Shown in pieces: positions 1 to 8,681 of a stretch of 64,000 nucleotides of DNA (position 1 is the stretch's first letter; each line of letters starts with the position of its first letter). The stretch lies in assembly GCA_964019335.1 (NCBI GenBank), contig OZ025696.1, positions 434,001 to 498,000 of the forward strand, written 5' to 3'. Source of the DNA: Diplonema japonicum (taxonomy: Eukaryota; Euglenozoa; Diplonemea; Diplonemida; Diplonemidae). A program made the translations under genes and the position numbers. The notes beneath the pieces were generated by a model. That model searched no databases. It saw only the letters and a program-made list of their open reading frames with translations, and was not told the DNA's origin.

Positions 1-1187
1 CCGTACTGGCACCCGAACTCCCACCACTCACCATTCCAACCCCAAGGACCAGGAGAGGGACACTTCACAGCAGCACACCCCATGGCATAGATGTTCGAGG
101 AAGACATCTGTGTGTAGTGAGAAGTGACACCACCATTAGAACTGTCAGAGGCCCAGTTGTAGTCATCCTTCTCATCCCACCAGCTCTGCCCAAGGTACCC
201 AGGAGTGCCATCACTCATCAATGCCTCACAAGCAGTACCAGCACAGTAAGCAAGGTTCTCACCAAGGTACTCAAACCCACCGACATCCTTGCGAACAGTG
301 TTCTGGTCAGAGTGGGGCCAGTTCGAGTCACACCTCCCAATGTGTCCACGGATGGTCGCAGCAATGTTGGTGTCCCACCTGACCTTGTGCATGTCCTTGG
401 CGGGAGGGCTTGTGTTGGAACGCCATTCGTTGTGCTTGTCGAGGATGGCCTGCTCCCAAACAGACAGAGGGCAAGATGAACCACCACCACCACCGCCAGA
501 AGAAGAAGGTGCCGATGTGACAGGAGCAGGAGGTGGTGTTGGATTCGAAGGAGGGGAGTTCCCATCATTGCACAGACCAGGGTTCTTGGTGAAAACAGAA
601 GAATCAGGTTCAATGAGGCCACCAGAGCCCTGTTCGAAAGGCTTGGTACCAACCCAGTAACCCTGACCCCTCTCACCGTACTGGCACCCGAACTCCCACC
701 ACTCACCGTTCCAACCCCAAGGACCAGGAGAGGGACACTTCACAGCAGCACACCCCATGGCATAGATGTTCGAGGAAGACATCTGTGTGTAGTGGGAAGT
801 GACACCACCATTAGAACTGTCAGAGGCCCAGTTGTAGTCATCCTTCTCATCCCACCAGCTCTGCCCAAGGTACCCAGGAGTGCCATCACTCATCAATGCC
901 TCACAAGCAGTACCAGCACAGTAAGCAAGGTTCTCACCAAGGTACTCAAACCCACCGACATCCTTACGAACAGTGTTCTGGTCAGAGTGGGGCCAGTTCG
1001 AGTCACACTTCCCAATGTGTCCACGGATGGTCGCAGCAATGTTGGTGTCCCACCTGACCTTGTGCATGTCCTTGGCGGGAGGGCTTGTGTTGGAACGCCA
1101 TTCGTTGTGCTTGTCAAGGATGGCCTGCTCCCACACTGAGAGTGTGCATGTCGCAGACAGTACACTGACGTAAAACGCCAGCAACAT
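1..1187 (-). CDS. Secreted protein with tandem CAP/SCP domains (3' end outside window)
   Basis: Reading the minus strand from the ATG at 1187 gives an open frame that runs off the left window edge, 395 codons seen. It begins with a short hydrophobic signal peptide (MLLAFYVSVLSATCTLS). A CAP domain follows (coding bases about 1139-677), with the family landmarks HNEWR, GENLAYC, HYTQM, GCAAVKCP and a terminal CQYG. A linker of about 65 residues contains a run of prolines and a Gly/Ser stretch (bases 676-480). A second, nearly identical CAP domain then starts with the same WEQAILDKHNEWR (bases 479-1). The two copies differ by only a few substitutions, for example Lys versus Arg just before CDSNW, so the internal duplication is recent. 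CAP proteins are usually extracellular and disulphide-rich; the molecular role here is unknown. More repeats may lie beyond the window. A pyrimidine-rich tract and AG at about 1239-1262 would supply the splice acceptor. Confidence 0.85.
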   Translation of the reverse strand, partial: MLLAFYVSVLSATCTLSVWEQAILDKHNEWRSNTSPPAKDMHKVRWDTNIAATIRGHIGKCDSNWPHSDQNTVRKDVGGFEYLGENLAYCAGTACEALMSDGTPGYLGQSWWDEKDDYNWASDSSNGGVTSHYTQMSSSNIYAMGCAAVKCPSPGPWGWNGEWWEFGCQYGERGQGYWVGTKPFEQGSGGLIEPDSSVFTKNPGLCNDGNSPPSNPTPPPAPVTSAPSSSGGGGGGSSCPLSVWEQAILDKHNEWRSNTSPPAKDMHKVRWDTNIAATIRGHIGRCDSNWPHSDQNTVRKDVGGFEYLGENLAYCAGTACEALMSDGTPGYLGQSWWDEKDDYNWASDSSNGGVTSHYTQMSSSNIYAMGCAAVKCPSPGPWGWNGEWWEFGCQY

Positions 1188-1238
1188 GGTGTGTGTAGGT
1201 AACCTGATGTGAAATGTATAGAACAATTTTGATAACTT

Positions 1239-1262
1239 CTATAGTCAGAAAAGAAAATATAC
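1239..1262 (-). promoter_or_regulatory. Probable trans-splice acceptor of the CAP gene
   Basis: On the coding (minus) strand a T/C-rich stretch ends in CTATAG, about 50 bases before the CAP start codon. This fits the polypyrimidine-AG-leader layout seen at other genes in the window. Confidence 0.45.
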
Positions 1263-1321
1263 CATTCCCACTTAGTGAATTTATATCTATCTAGTCTAAA
1301 AGTACGATCTGAACGTTGCAA

Positions 1322-1735
1322 CTAAGATTTCTTAATCAACTCTAGCATGTGCTGCGCAGGTCTGCCCACTCTCGCCTCAGTTTCAGTAACGAGGATAGGC
1401 CTCTCGAGAAGTATCGGGTGCTCAACTAGCATGTCGACCCACTCCTCTTCTGTCACGTCGGACTTCTTAATCTTCATCTCTTTGAACTTAGCTTCGTTGA
1501 GCCTCACAGCTCCTTCTAGCGGTGTCACGTCAAGCTTTTGAAACAAATCCTGAACCTCACTTCTGTCGAGGCCGGCTTTCAAGTACTCTTTGACCTCTAC
1601 TTCGACATCTGCGGATTTCAGGGCTTCAAGCCCCTGACGGCTCTTGCTGCATCTAGGGTTATGGTAGTAGATAAGTTTGGAGCCGTCTCGGCTTGATGCG
1701 GATGCGACCTTTCGTTTTTTGGCGGCTGGTGGCAT
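1322..1735 (-). CDS. ArsC-family (glutaredoxin-type) arsenate reductase-like protein
   Basis: 137 residues, close to the usual ArsC/YfgD length apart from an N-terminal extension. The motif YHNPRCSKSRQ (residues 24-34) carries the catalytic cysteine (Cys29). Later basic positions match the arsenate-binding arginines of the E. coli type: VRLNE (Arg78), LLERPIL (Arg112) and ARVGRP. The fold is thioredoxin-like and the family reduces arsenate using glutathione/glutaredoxin. Some members have unknown substrates, so arsenate as substrate is an inference. The first 19 residues (MPPAAKKRKVASASSRDGS) are an eukaryotic addition resembling a monopartite nuclear localisation signal. The ATG follows an A-rich leader and a clear pyrimidine tract plus AG at 1763-1782. 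The core is bacterial in style; old lateral transfer is possible but not shown. Confidence 0.88.
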   Translation of the reverse strand: MPPAAKKRKVASASSRDGSKLIYYHNPRCSKSRQGLEALKSADVEVEVKEYLKAGLDRSEVQDLFQKLDVTPLEGAVRLNEAKFKEMKIKKSDVTEEEWVDMLVEHPILLERPILVTETEARVGRPAQHMLELIKKS

Positions 1736-1762
1736 TTTTTTTTTTTTTTAAATTCTTTTAGT

Positions 1763-1782
1763 CTTGGGGGAAAAAAAAAAGG
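1763..1782 (-). promoter_or_regulatory. Probable trans-splice acceptor of the ArsC-like gene
   Basis: The minus strand reads CCTTTTTTTTTTCCCCCAAG here, an almost pure pyrimidine tract ending in AG. An A-rich leader of about 27 bases leads to the ATG at 1735. This is one of the clearest acceptor-like sites in the window. Confidence 0.6.
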
Positions 1783-2690
1783 TTGTAATAGGTACAATAG
1801 ACGCGTTACATGCGGTCAAACCCCGTGGAGCGAAGAAAGTGCCAGCCTCGAGGGACCCATGGGCGGCGAAGATCTTGTTCAGCTCGCAGCTTGCGGTGCA
1901 ATACCCATAGTGTAGGATGTACTTTTTATTTGGGTCTGCGTGTGACGTTGGTTTGAACAAAGGTGTGCAGCAGGCGCCCCTGCAATCAATAAGTGGTAAC
2001 AATGGATTGGGAAAAAGAGGGAAAGAACTAGGTAGACATTTGTTAATAAAATGTGAAGGGGTACGCGAGGGGGGGAAACAGATCTGGGCGAGGGGTCACT
2101 TGTTCGATCAAATAAGAGATACTGTAAAACGAAAATCCTCCCTCCCCGACGAAGATCCTCCCCCCCCCCCGACGCTGTTGGTGGATTATTTTTCACCCAT
2201 GGGAGGGGGGGGTTTCTTTTTTTTTTTATTATTTTCTTTTTTTGCAAGAACGAGTCTTTTGACTAGGGCCAACAAAGGAAAACGTTGGCGACGTTAGAAA
2301 CTCCTCCAAGGTTTCTACCAGCACGTACGAAACAACGGTGTTCCTCTCTTTTTGAAGAACCGTGTTCTGTCAAACTGTGGCAACGAGAAACCCCTGGGGA
2401 GCGTAAGACCGGCTGGATTTGGGCTTTCTTTTTTCATTTCTTTCCTTGTTTTCGTTTTGCAGCATTCTTGTTACTTTTTTATTCTTTTGCCGAGTTTTGT
2501 ATTTGAAAAAAAAAAAAAAAAAAGAATATATTCAATGTGGAGGTGCCACTTATAAAGAAATTACACTAGTCTACAACCACACTGGTGACGGCGGTTACTG
2601 GCATCAGTGCGAGAAACACAACATTAGGACACGAGAAGAAAAGAAACCGTTTTCCGAAAAAAAACTCCCCCCCCCCCTCCAAAAGTATTT
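1783..2690. other. Intergenic region, ArsC-like gene to first acetylesterase
   Basis: No convincing gene. The 84-residue minus-strand frame at 1748-2002 has no ATG and no recognisable domain. The stretch holds C and G homopolymers and A runs. At about 2119-2134 it reads TACTGTAAAACGAAAA, which matches the terminal repeat of the pogo-like elements at 35838 and 55548, but no partner end is visible nearby. It is either a solo end or a deletion relic. Confidence 0.5.
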
Positions 2691-4031
2691 CTACTGCTGC
2701 GACAAACGGTAAGCAATCTCGTTCTCATGATATCTCTGGTGGAGTTCCTTCTTGAATTCCCTCTCGATCTCCTCGGACTGGGTGCAAGAAGGATTGCAAA
2801 TCCTCGGTCCGGTCGGCCCCGTGTGGTACATGCAAGGGTAGTAAGTGTTCTCAGCCGCAGGGGTGGTGACAGGAGAGTTCCACCATTTGCTGGTAGCCTG
2901 CTGCATGGTGGTCCCGTTAACTGAAAACCTGGTGAAGTCAGGTGTGATGGCAGTGTCGTGCGTATGACAACTGTACAAGAAAGCACCGTTCCCAGGTCTG
3001 GACAAGGCCGACTTGGATTTGATGGTTGTAAGGAAGTCCGACATGTAGCTCATCATGGTGACTATTTGTGTTTGGTTGCAGTTTTCAGGGTTTTCCTGGC
3101 ATTTTGCGATGTATGGGAATTGGTTGCACAGGCCGTTGGTTGTTGCGGTCTGTTTCGGCCAACCTGGGACGAGCTTCGGCGTGAATATGCACTGTGTCTG
3201 CCAGGAGTCGTACGCAGAGTTCAAGATGAAGGTTGGGGCTTGGATGTAGTTGTAGATGTTCGGCGCGAAAAAGCAATCGCTGACGTTCCCACCCGCCCCC
3301 TCCATGGCGGCCACGCATGCCCCGTTCGTCGACGGTGTGGAGTTAGTCCTGGCCAGCTGGTACCGGATCTCCTGTCCGTAAACGTGCTCGTTGGCGACAT
3401 TAACGTGATCCAGGAAAAACCCGGAAATAGGAATCGATTTGAAGACCTCAAGCTCCCCGTTCGTGATGGCAAGGACCCTTTCGTGAACGTAGTCTGTGTG
3501 CATGAACGCACCGAGACCGCCCGCGGACGACCCCATGAACAGAAATCGTTTTGCCGAAGCGAGCCCGAACTGTTCTGTTAAAGTGTCGAAGACTGCGTCA
3601 AGAAGCCTTCGTCCTCTGTAGTAAATCGGGGTGGGCTTGCCCGGAACGGTGACGGGGCCCTCGATGTTGCCGGAGTACGACGTCCCGTCGCAGTAGGCTA
3701 TGTACACCCTGTTGAAGTTGCAGAACTCCGGGTTGTCCGTGCAGTTTCCAGACATGATGCCTTTTCCCACTTCAGTGGACGCCCATGACTTGTGGGAGCC
3801 CAAGCGGGTGCTTGATCTTCCCCAGCAGTCCATGTCATCGTAGCACCAGCCTCCTCCCTGGAGCCAGACTTGCCAGTCGTTTGCATTGTTTGCGTTGCCC
3901 GCCACCGAGTAGTAGAAGCCACCAGGGCCTCCATCGAGACAGACAGCTCCACTCGCAACTTTGTCCTGCATCAGGTGCAGGTGCATCGTGGTGTGTGCGA
4001 CAGCCGCTGCTGTTGCTAATATCGACAACAT
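2691..4031 (-). CDS. Secreted pectin acetylesterase/Notum-family hydrolase, paralogue 1
   Basis: 446 residues, the usual size for the PAE/Notum family of alpha/beta-hydrolase carboxylesterases. A signal peptide covers about residues 1-13. Family landmarks follow in order: CLDGGPGGFYY (31-41), WLQGGGWCYDD (56-66, oxyanion region), YCDGTSYSG (113-121), the nucleophile elbow GSSAGG (Ser169), NSAYD (Asp275) and SCHTHD (His358). This gives a complete Ser-Asp-His triad and many cysteines for disulphides. Known members deacetylate pectin or remove lipid from Wnt; in a protist a secreted deacetylase for food or wall polysaccharide is more likely, but this is inference. The C-terminus has an extra charged helical tail (EEIEREFKKELHQRY) that paralogue 2 lacks. 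The ATG follows an A-rich leader and a C/T tract at about 4090-4170. Confidence 0.9.
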   Translation of the reverse strand: MLSILATAAAVAHTTMHLHLMQDKVASGAVCLDGGPGGFYYSVAGNANNANDWQVWLQGGGWCYDDMDCWGRSSTRLGSHKSWASTEVGKGIMSGNCTDNPEFCNFNRVYIAYCDGTSYSGNIEGPVTVPGKPTPIYYRGRRLLDAVFDTLTEQFGLASAKRFLFMGSSAGGLGAFMHTDYVHERVLAITNGELEVFKSIPISGFFLDHVNVANEHVYGQEIRYQLARTNSTPSTNGACVAAMEGAGGNVSDCFFAPNIYNYIQAPTFILNSAYDSWQTQCIFTPKLVPGWPKQTATTNGLCNQFPYIAKCQENPENCNQTQIVTMMSYMSDFLTTIKSKSALSRPGNGAFLYSCHTHDTAITPDFTRFSVNGTTMQQATSKWWNSPVTTPAAENTYYPCMYHTGPTGPRICNPSCTQSEEIEREFKKELHQRYHENEIAYRLSQQ

Positions 4032-4554
4032 TTATATATTCTTTTTTTCTTTCCCCTTGTTTACCCTTTTCTTTTTTGTTTGTTTTTGGGTCGTTGCTTT
4101 CTCGGGTCCCAGAAAGAGGAAAAAGGGAAATTAAAAAAAAGGGGGAGGGGGGTGGGAAGGGGGGAGGGACATCAAGACTTTTAGGAGTGCTCACCATGAT
4201 ATAAACTTTTTTTTTTATATATATTTGGGGTGTATTTTCTTCACAGGTCGGTGCAGCTATTCACTGTCACGGGGACCTTGAGCTTTTTTGTCGAACACCT
4301 TTTTAAAAAAAGGGGGGTTCATATCATGTATCGATCCATAAGGTTACTGTCGCACCACGATCGTTAAGTGAAGAAGAGAAGAGTGGGATGAGGGGGGGAG
4401 AAGGGACGAAATACAGTTTAAAAGCCAAACAAGGTCACCGTCGACTCCACAAATCCCTCAATCGAGAGTACCCCTCCCCCAACCCCCCCAACGTTTTAAC
4501 AATACCAACCGCCTATGGAACAACAACAAAAAAAAAAAAAAAAAGAACCTCTTC
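4032..4554. other. Spacer between the two acetylesterase genes
   Basis: On the minus strand a long C/T block (about 4090-4170) precedes AG dinucleotides and an A-rich leader to the ATG at 4031, fitting a splice acceptor. The rest is probably 3' UTR of paralogue 2, with homopolymer runs. No other gene is seen. Confidence 0.45.
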
Positions 4555-5817
4555 TTATGTACAACTTGGGTTGCAATTCCTCGGTCCGGTCGGCCCCGTG
4601 TGGTACATGCAAGGGTAATAAGTGTTCTCAGCCGCAGGGGTGGTGACAGGAGAGTTCCACCATTTAACAGCGGCTTGCGCCATGGTGGTCCCGTTGACGG
4701 TGAATTTTGTATAGTCATGAGTGGGGGCCGTGTCGTGTGTGTGGCAACTATACAAGAAAGCACCGTTCCCAGGCCTTGCCAACGCAGCCTTGGCCTGAAT
4801 CGTCGTCAGGAAGTCTGTTTCGTACTGCAACATTGTGATCATCTGCTGCTGGCTGCACTTCTCGGGGTCCGTCTGGCAGGCTGCCATGGAAGAGAAATTG
4901 TTGCACATGTTGTTCACGGCGGTCTGCCCGGGCCAGTTCGGCACGAACTTCGCGGTCAGAATGCAAGATGTCTGGTAAGCATCGTACGCAGAGTTCAGCA
5001 CGAAGGTGGGCACTGCCACGTGGTCGTAAATGTTCGCCGCGAAAAAACAGTCGTCCTCATGACCTTGGTTCGCCTTGAGACACCCTGTGTTCGTTGAGCC
5101 TGTTGCGTTCGTTCTGTTGAAGATGTACCGCATCTCAGTACCGTAGACAGGCTCGCCTGCGAGGTTTACGTGGTCTAAAAAGAAACCGGAGATGTAGATT
5201 GCTTTGAAGGATAAGAGCTTCCCGGAGGTGATGGTCATGAGCTTGGCATGAACCCTCTCAGTGTTGATGAAGGCGCCGAGACCGCCCGCGGACGACCCCA
5301 TGAACAGAAACCGTTTTGCAGTTGTCAGATTGTACTGTTCCTGAAGCGTTTCGAAGACCGCGTCAAGTAATTTCTGACCTCTGTAGTAAATAGGGGTGGG
5401 CTTGCCCGGAACGGTGATGGGGCCCTCGATGTTGCCCGAGTACGACGTCCCGTCGCAGTAGGCCACGTACACCCTGTTGAAGTTGCAGAACTCCGGGTTG
5501 TCCGTGCAGTTTCCAGACATGATACCGTGTGTCTTGGCAACCTGCGGCCAGTTTGTGCTCTGGCCCAGTTTTGTGTGAGACCGTCCCCAGCAGTCCACGT
5601 CGTCCAGGCACCACCCGCCTCCTTCCAACCATAGTTGCCAGTCATCGGAGTTGGCTACGCTGTTGTACTTTGAAATGTAGAATCCTCCCGGGCTGCCGTC
5701 CAGACACCGAGCCCCGCCAGACACCTTATCGGTCATGAGATGCAGGTTTAAAGGGTTTATGCTGCTGTCTTCCGCTGCTAGACTTCCTAGTGTGCAGAAG
5801 AGCAGTGTGGTCATCAT
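4555..5817 (-). CDS. Secreted pectin acetylesterase/Notum-family hydrolase, paralogue 2
   Basis: 420 residues, tandem paralogue of the gene at 2691-4031. It has a signal peptide (about 1-15), WLEGGGWCLDD (63-73), YCDGTSYSG (120-128), the elbow GSSAGG with Ser176, NSAYD with Asp279 and SCHTHD with His361, so the triad is intact. It ends at CNPSCT, without the charged tail of paralogue 1. Several NxT/NxS sites are consistent with secretion and glycosylation. The central stretch (about 180-330) is the most diverged from paralogue 1, while the triad regions and C-terminus are highly conserved. Two consecutive ATGs (MM) lie at the start; the first is chosen. It lies at the edge of the large tandem duplication, which starts about 80 bases upstream of this ATG. 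Confidence 0.9.
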   Translation of the reverse strand: MMTTLLFCTLGSLAAEDSSINPLNLHLMTDKVSGGARCLDGSPGGFYISKYNSVANSDDWQLWLEGGGWCLDDVDCWGRSHTKLGQSTNWPQVAKTHGIMSGNCTDNPEFCNFNRVYVAYCDGTSYSGNIEGPITVPGKPTPIYYRGQKLLDAVFETLQEQYNLTTAKRFLFMGSSAGGLGAFINTERVHAKLMTITSGKLLSFKAIYISGFFLDHVNLAGEPVYGTEMRYIFNRTNATGSTNTGCLKANQGHEDDCFFAANIYDHVAVPTFVLNSAYDAYQTSCILTAKFVPNWPGQTAVNNMCNNFSSMAACQTDPEKCSQQQMITMLQYETDFLTTIQAKAALARPGNGAFLYSCHTHDTAPTHDYTKFTVNGTTMAQAAVKWWNSPVTTPAAENTYYPCMYHTGPTGPRNCNPSCT

Positions 5818-6423
5818 TTTATTTCTTTTTTTTTCCCCTTTTTTTTGTTGGTAAGTAAAGTATTATTTTTTGAAACTAAAACAAAATATAAAAAGAAAGA
5901 GCTAGTGTTGGAGATGGGAGAGAAGGTGTTCACGGGCCTCCCCGTCGTATGTTTTTTTTTTTTAATTCATTTAAGGGGGTTAAGATGTTAAGAATCCTAT
6001 CCTTTTATATGGTGATAGAGATTCAAAAAGATAGGGGGGGGGGGGGAGAAATTCATTCTAATTTTGGGAAACGAAGCTTTTTGGAGCTTCGCCCAAAAAA
6101 CAAAAAGAAGGAAAACATTTTTTTTACCAATCGAAAGAAGGGAGGAGGCACAGGATAAGTAACGAGCAAACAGTGTACTCTTACTTTGCTTAACCACACA
6201 CTGCACCGGGTGATCGCTATTCTCCAAGGTGTATGACGAAGCTGGAGGGGGAGAGAAAAAAAAGGAGAAAAAAAAAGGGTTCTCCTCTCACCCTCTTTTT
6301 TTTTTAATATCGTTCTCCCTCTAAGACAAGGAGATGTATCAAAAGGTGTTTGTTCAGCAATGGTTAAAACATGCAGTGAAGAGCTGCACAGGGAATAAGG
6401 CCCTGCCGGACCGAACTTTCGTG

Positions 6424-6562
6424 GCAGTACTAGGTATCTCTCTGGTGCTGTCCTCTTCAGACAAGGTGCACCCTTCAAGGGCTCCACTAGCCTTCTAGTA
6501 GGTCGGAGAAAACCGTTCCCGACCACTGTCTTCGCATTTGCTCTGTGGACAAGGCTATGGAA
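6424..6562. repeat. Dispersed repeat family R1, copy a
   Basis: It shares CAGTACTAGGTA, CCCTTCAAGG-GCTCC, TTCCCGACCAC and TTTGCTCTGTGGACAAG-type blocks with 13239-13407 and 49795-49925. This copy lacks about 30 bases after the first block. Function is unknown; the size suggests a SINE or a small RNA-derived repeat, but I do not recognise a parent RNA. Confidence 0.6.
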
Positions 6563-6705
6563 GATTGAAGAATTTGAAATAAAAAAAGGGGAGGGGGGGG
6601 GGCTTTAATTCAAGCCGATAGCCAGGAGGAGCAGTAATAGAATACAGCTATCTTTTTTTTTTTTTTTTTTTTTTTTTTTGCTAGGTACGTACGTTGTTCT
6701 TCTTT

Positions 6706-7036
6706 TATTTAATTCGAGCCGGGTTTTCAAGGGTGGGGAGTGAAAATAATATTTCACTTTATATCACGCTCAACTTTACTTTCACTCCCAGTTTATAGAG
6801 AAATAAGGCCCAGGAGTGACATAATGTTACATTATGACATAACAATGATGGGAAGAAAGCCTAAGGTGAAACCAGGCCCAGGAGTGAAATAACGCAACAC
6901 CACCCCACGCTCGGACATTATTTCACTCCTGGGCCTAATTTCAAGGTAAACTGGGAGTGAAAATAAAGCTGGGAGTGACATAAAGTAAAATCTTATTTTC
7001 ACTCCCACCCTTGAAAACCCGGCTCGAGTTATATAA
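6706..7036. mobile_element. Foldback MITE, family 'CGAGCCGGG', copy 1
   Basis: Long terminal inverted repeats start CGAGCCGGGTTTTCAAGGG at 6715 and end with the complement at 7026. They continue inward for about 80 bases with scattered mismatches, including the repeated unit CACTCCCAG. The centre carries a smaller inverted pair around CCCAGGAGTGAAATAA. It has no coding capacity. The corresponding place in duplication copy 2 (about 18270-18285) lacks it, so it inserted after the duplication or was lost from copy 2. Exact ends are uncertain by some 10-40 bases. Confidence 0.7.
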
Positions 7037-7132
7037 TGCTATCTTATTTTCATTTAATAAATAGTCATTTTTTTTTTCTTTTTTTTTTTATGGGAGAAAA
7101 AAAGGTTTTTTTGCAAGTGGAAAGAAGAATCT

Positions 7133-7170
<38 letters not shown>

Positions 7171-7415
7171 AAAGTGCAGGACAAACCCCCTCATGGAGGG
7201 CCGCCCTTGGGTTGGGGGGGGCTATCTATTTATACTCCCTTTCTGGAGCATTGCTTTCGTTCCAATCGAGGCCTTGAGCGTCTTGCGGAGTCGTGTGATG
7301 CGGTCTCGCTTGTAAGCGGCTTTCAGTTCCATCAGCTTGTCGTGCGTGGAGTGGGTGGCGAAGATAGCGAAACCCATAGCCGTCTTCCCACCTATTGCGA
7401 TGAGGGACTTCACTC

Positions 7416-7478
<63 letters not shown>

Positions 7479-7586
7479 AAAGAGAGAATTGAGGACTTCC
7501 GTCACACAGTCTTCTAACCAACAAAAGGTGGTGAGTCGGGAGAGGGAATGGGAAACTAGAATACACCCTTGCAAACGAGCCATTAA

Positions 7587-8171
7587 CCCCTAAACACCCG
7601 CGCGGACGTTTTTGTCCTTATTTCAAAATTTTGCTTTTTCGCTAAGTACTTTTTTTTTTTGAACACGGGCCCTGGACTTCAAAATATGGCATTGTTGCGC
7701 GGTTTATATTGTTTTGGAACTACATTTTGCGTTAAAAGTTTTGTTTTAATTGAAACCGGCAGGGTTGGCTTAAAATGAAATCAGATGGCTTCAAATGATC
7801 ACTCACTCAGAAATACCCAAAACGAGTCGATCTGACCCTAAATCACACCTCCGAGACCATGATGAACGGAACGAAGGTAAGGAGAGCTCTGTGCTGTTCC
7901 TGGGTGCGGAAGAAGATGCAAACGTGAGGGCTGAATGCTGCCCTTTTTAGCCCAGCCATAACTCCACGGACCCTCCAAAATCGGACATAAAAAGTACAAA
8001 AGCTAAGTGTTCTCATCTGATTTTGGCACCTGGAATTGAAAGTTATAGTACCATTTACCCATTCCTTGTATCTTCCTATGGTTGCATGCTGCCCTTTTTT
8101 CGAGCATTCAAAGCAACAATGAAAATGGGGGGGGGGGGGTACCGTAGATAGGCTCCTGGCGTTTAGGGGGT
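7587..8171. mobile_element. piggyBac-type MITE (internal deletion derivative)
   Basis: It starts CCCCTAAACACCCGCG directly after TTAA (7583-7586) and ends GGCGTTTAGGGGGT directly before TTAA (8172-8175). Its first about 210 and last about 370 bases match the two ends of the decayed element at 47299-48997, with the middle missing. Duplication copy 2 has the empty site with a single TTAA (18438-18441), so insertion with TTAA target duplication, as in the piggyBac superfamily, can be read directly. The right end carries two extra bases compared with the left. Confidence 0.8.
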
Positions 8172-8681
8172 TTAAAGAAAAAGAGGAAAAAAAAAAAAGA
8201 GACATCCCAAAGAGTCTTCCCTCATCTCTTCTATCCCCTCTACTTCCTTCGTGTTTCTTACAACTTTCTAGCGAACGGTTTTTTTTTATTGTGTTTAAAA
8301 TAATTACGTAAATTGAGGTCAGCAGTACTAACGACCAGCAACAATTCACAACAAAAAAAGGAGAAGAGAGAATGACAAAGGATGATTCACCAAAATGATT
8401 GGCATATTTCTGTTCTTGGAGAGGGGATAAGGCAGGCTCAACAAATAATGTCGATGGAGCCAAAACAAAAAGAAAACAACAACAAAAAAAGAGTCGGTTG
8501 ATTGTTGCTTGTGCACAGCCGGGGTTAACCTGTAGAAGGATAAGCCCAACCACTACTCTTTTTAGCACTAACAATTCACTATCAATATTTTGTTTTTCTT
8601 GTTCAAGCAACGGGGAAAAAAAGGAAGATGTGTGATGATAGGTGGAGAGGACTCCCGAGTGCAACAGACTCCCCAGCTCAC

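Larger units (their letters stand above)
5818..8681. other. Intergenic region downstream of astacin copy 1
   Basis: From about 5895 this matches 17554-18943 (duplication copy 2), interrupted here by elements absent from copy 2: a foldback MITE (6706-7036) and a piggyBac-type MITE (7587-8171). It also holds a dispersed repeat copy (6424-6562), T runs (6651-6679) and A runs (7134-7167 and 7420-7476). The stretch 8176-8681 is probably 3' UTR of the astacin gene. No host gene is seen; open frames here contain homopolymers and lack domains. Confidence 0.6.

Noticed and set aside
1748-2002. 84-residue minus-strand frame next to the ArsC-like gene
   Set aside because: No ATG start and overlaps the acceptor region of the ArsC-like gene.
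7036-7593. 185-residue plus-strand frame with Lys runs
   Set aside because: Reads through A homopolymers and MITE ends; not conserved in duplication copy 2.
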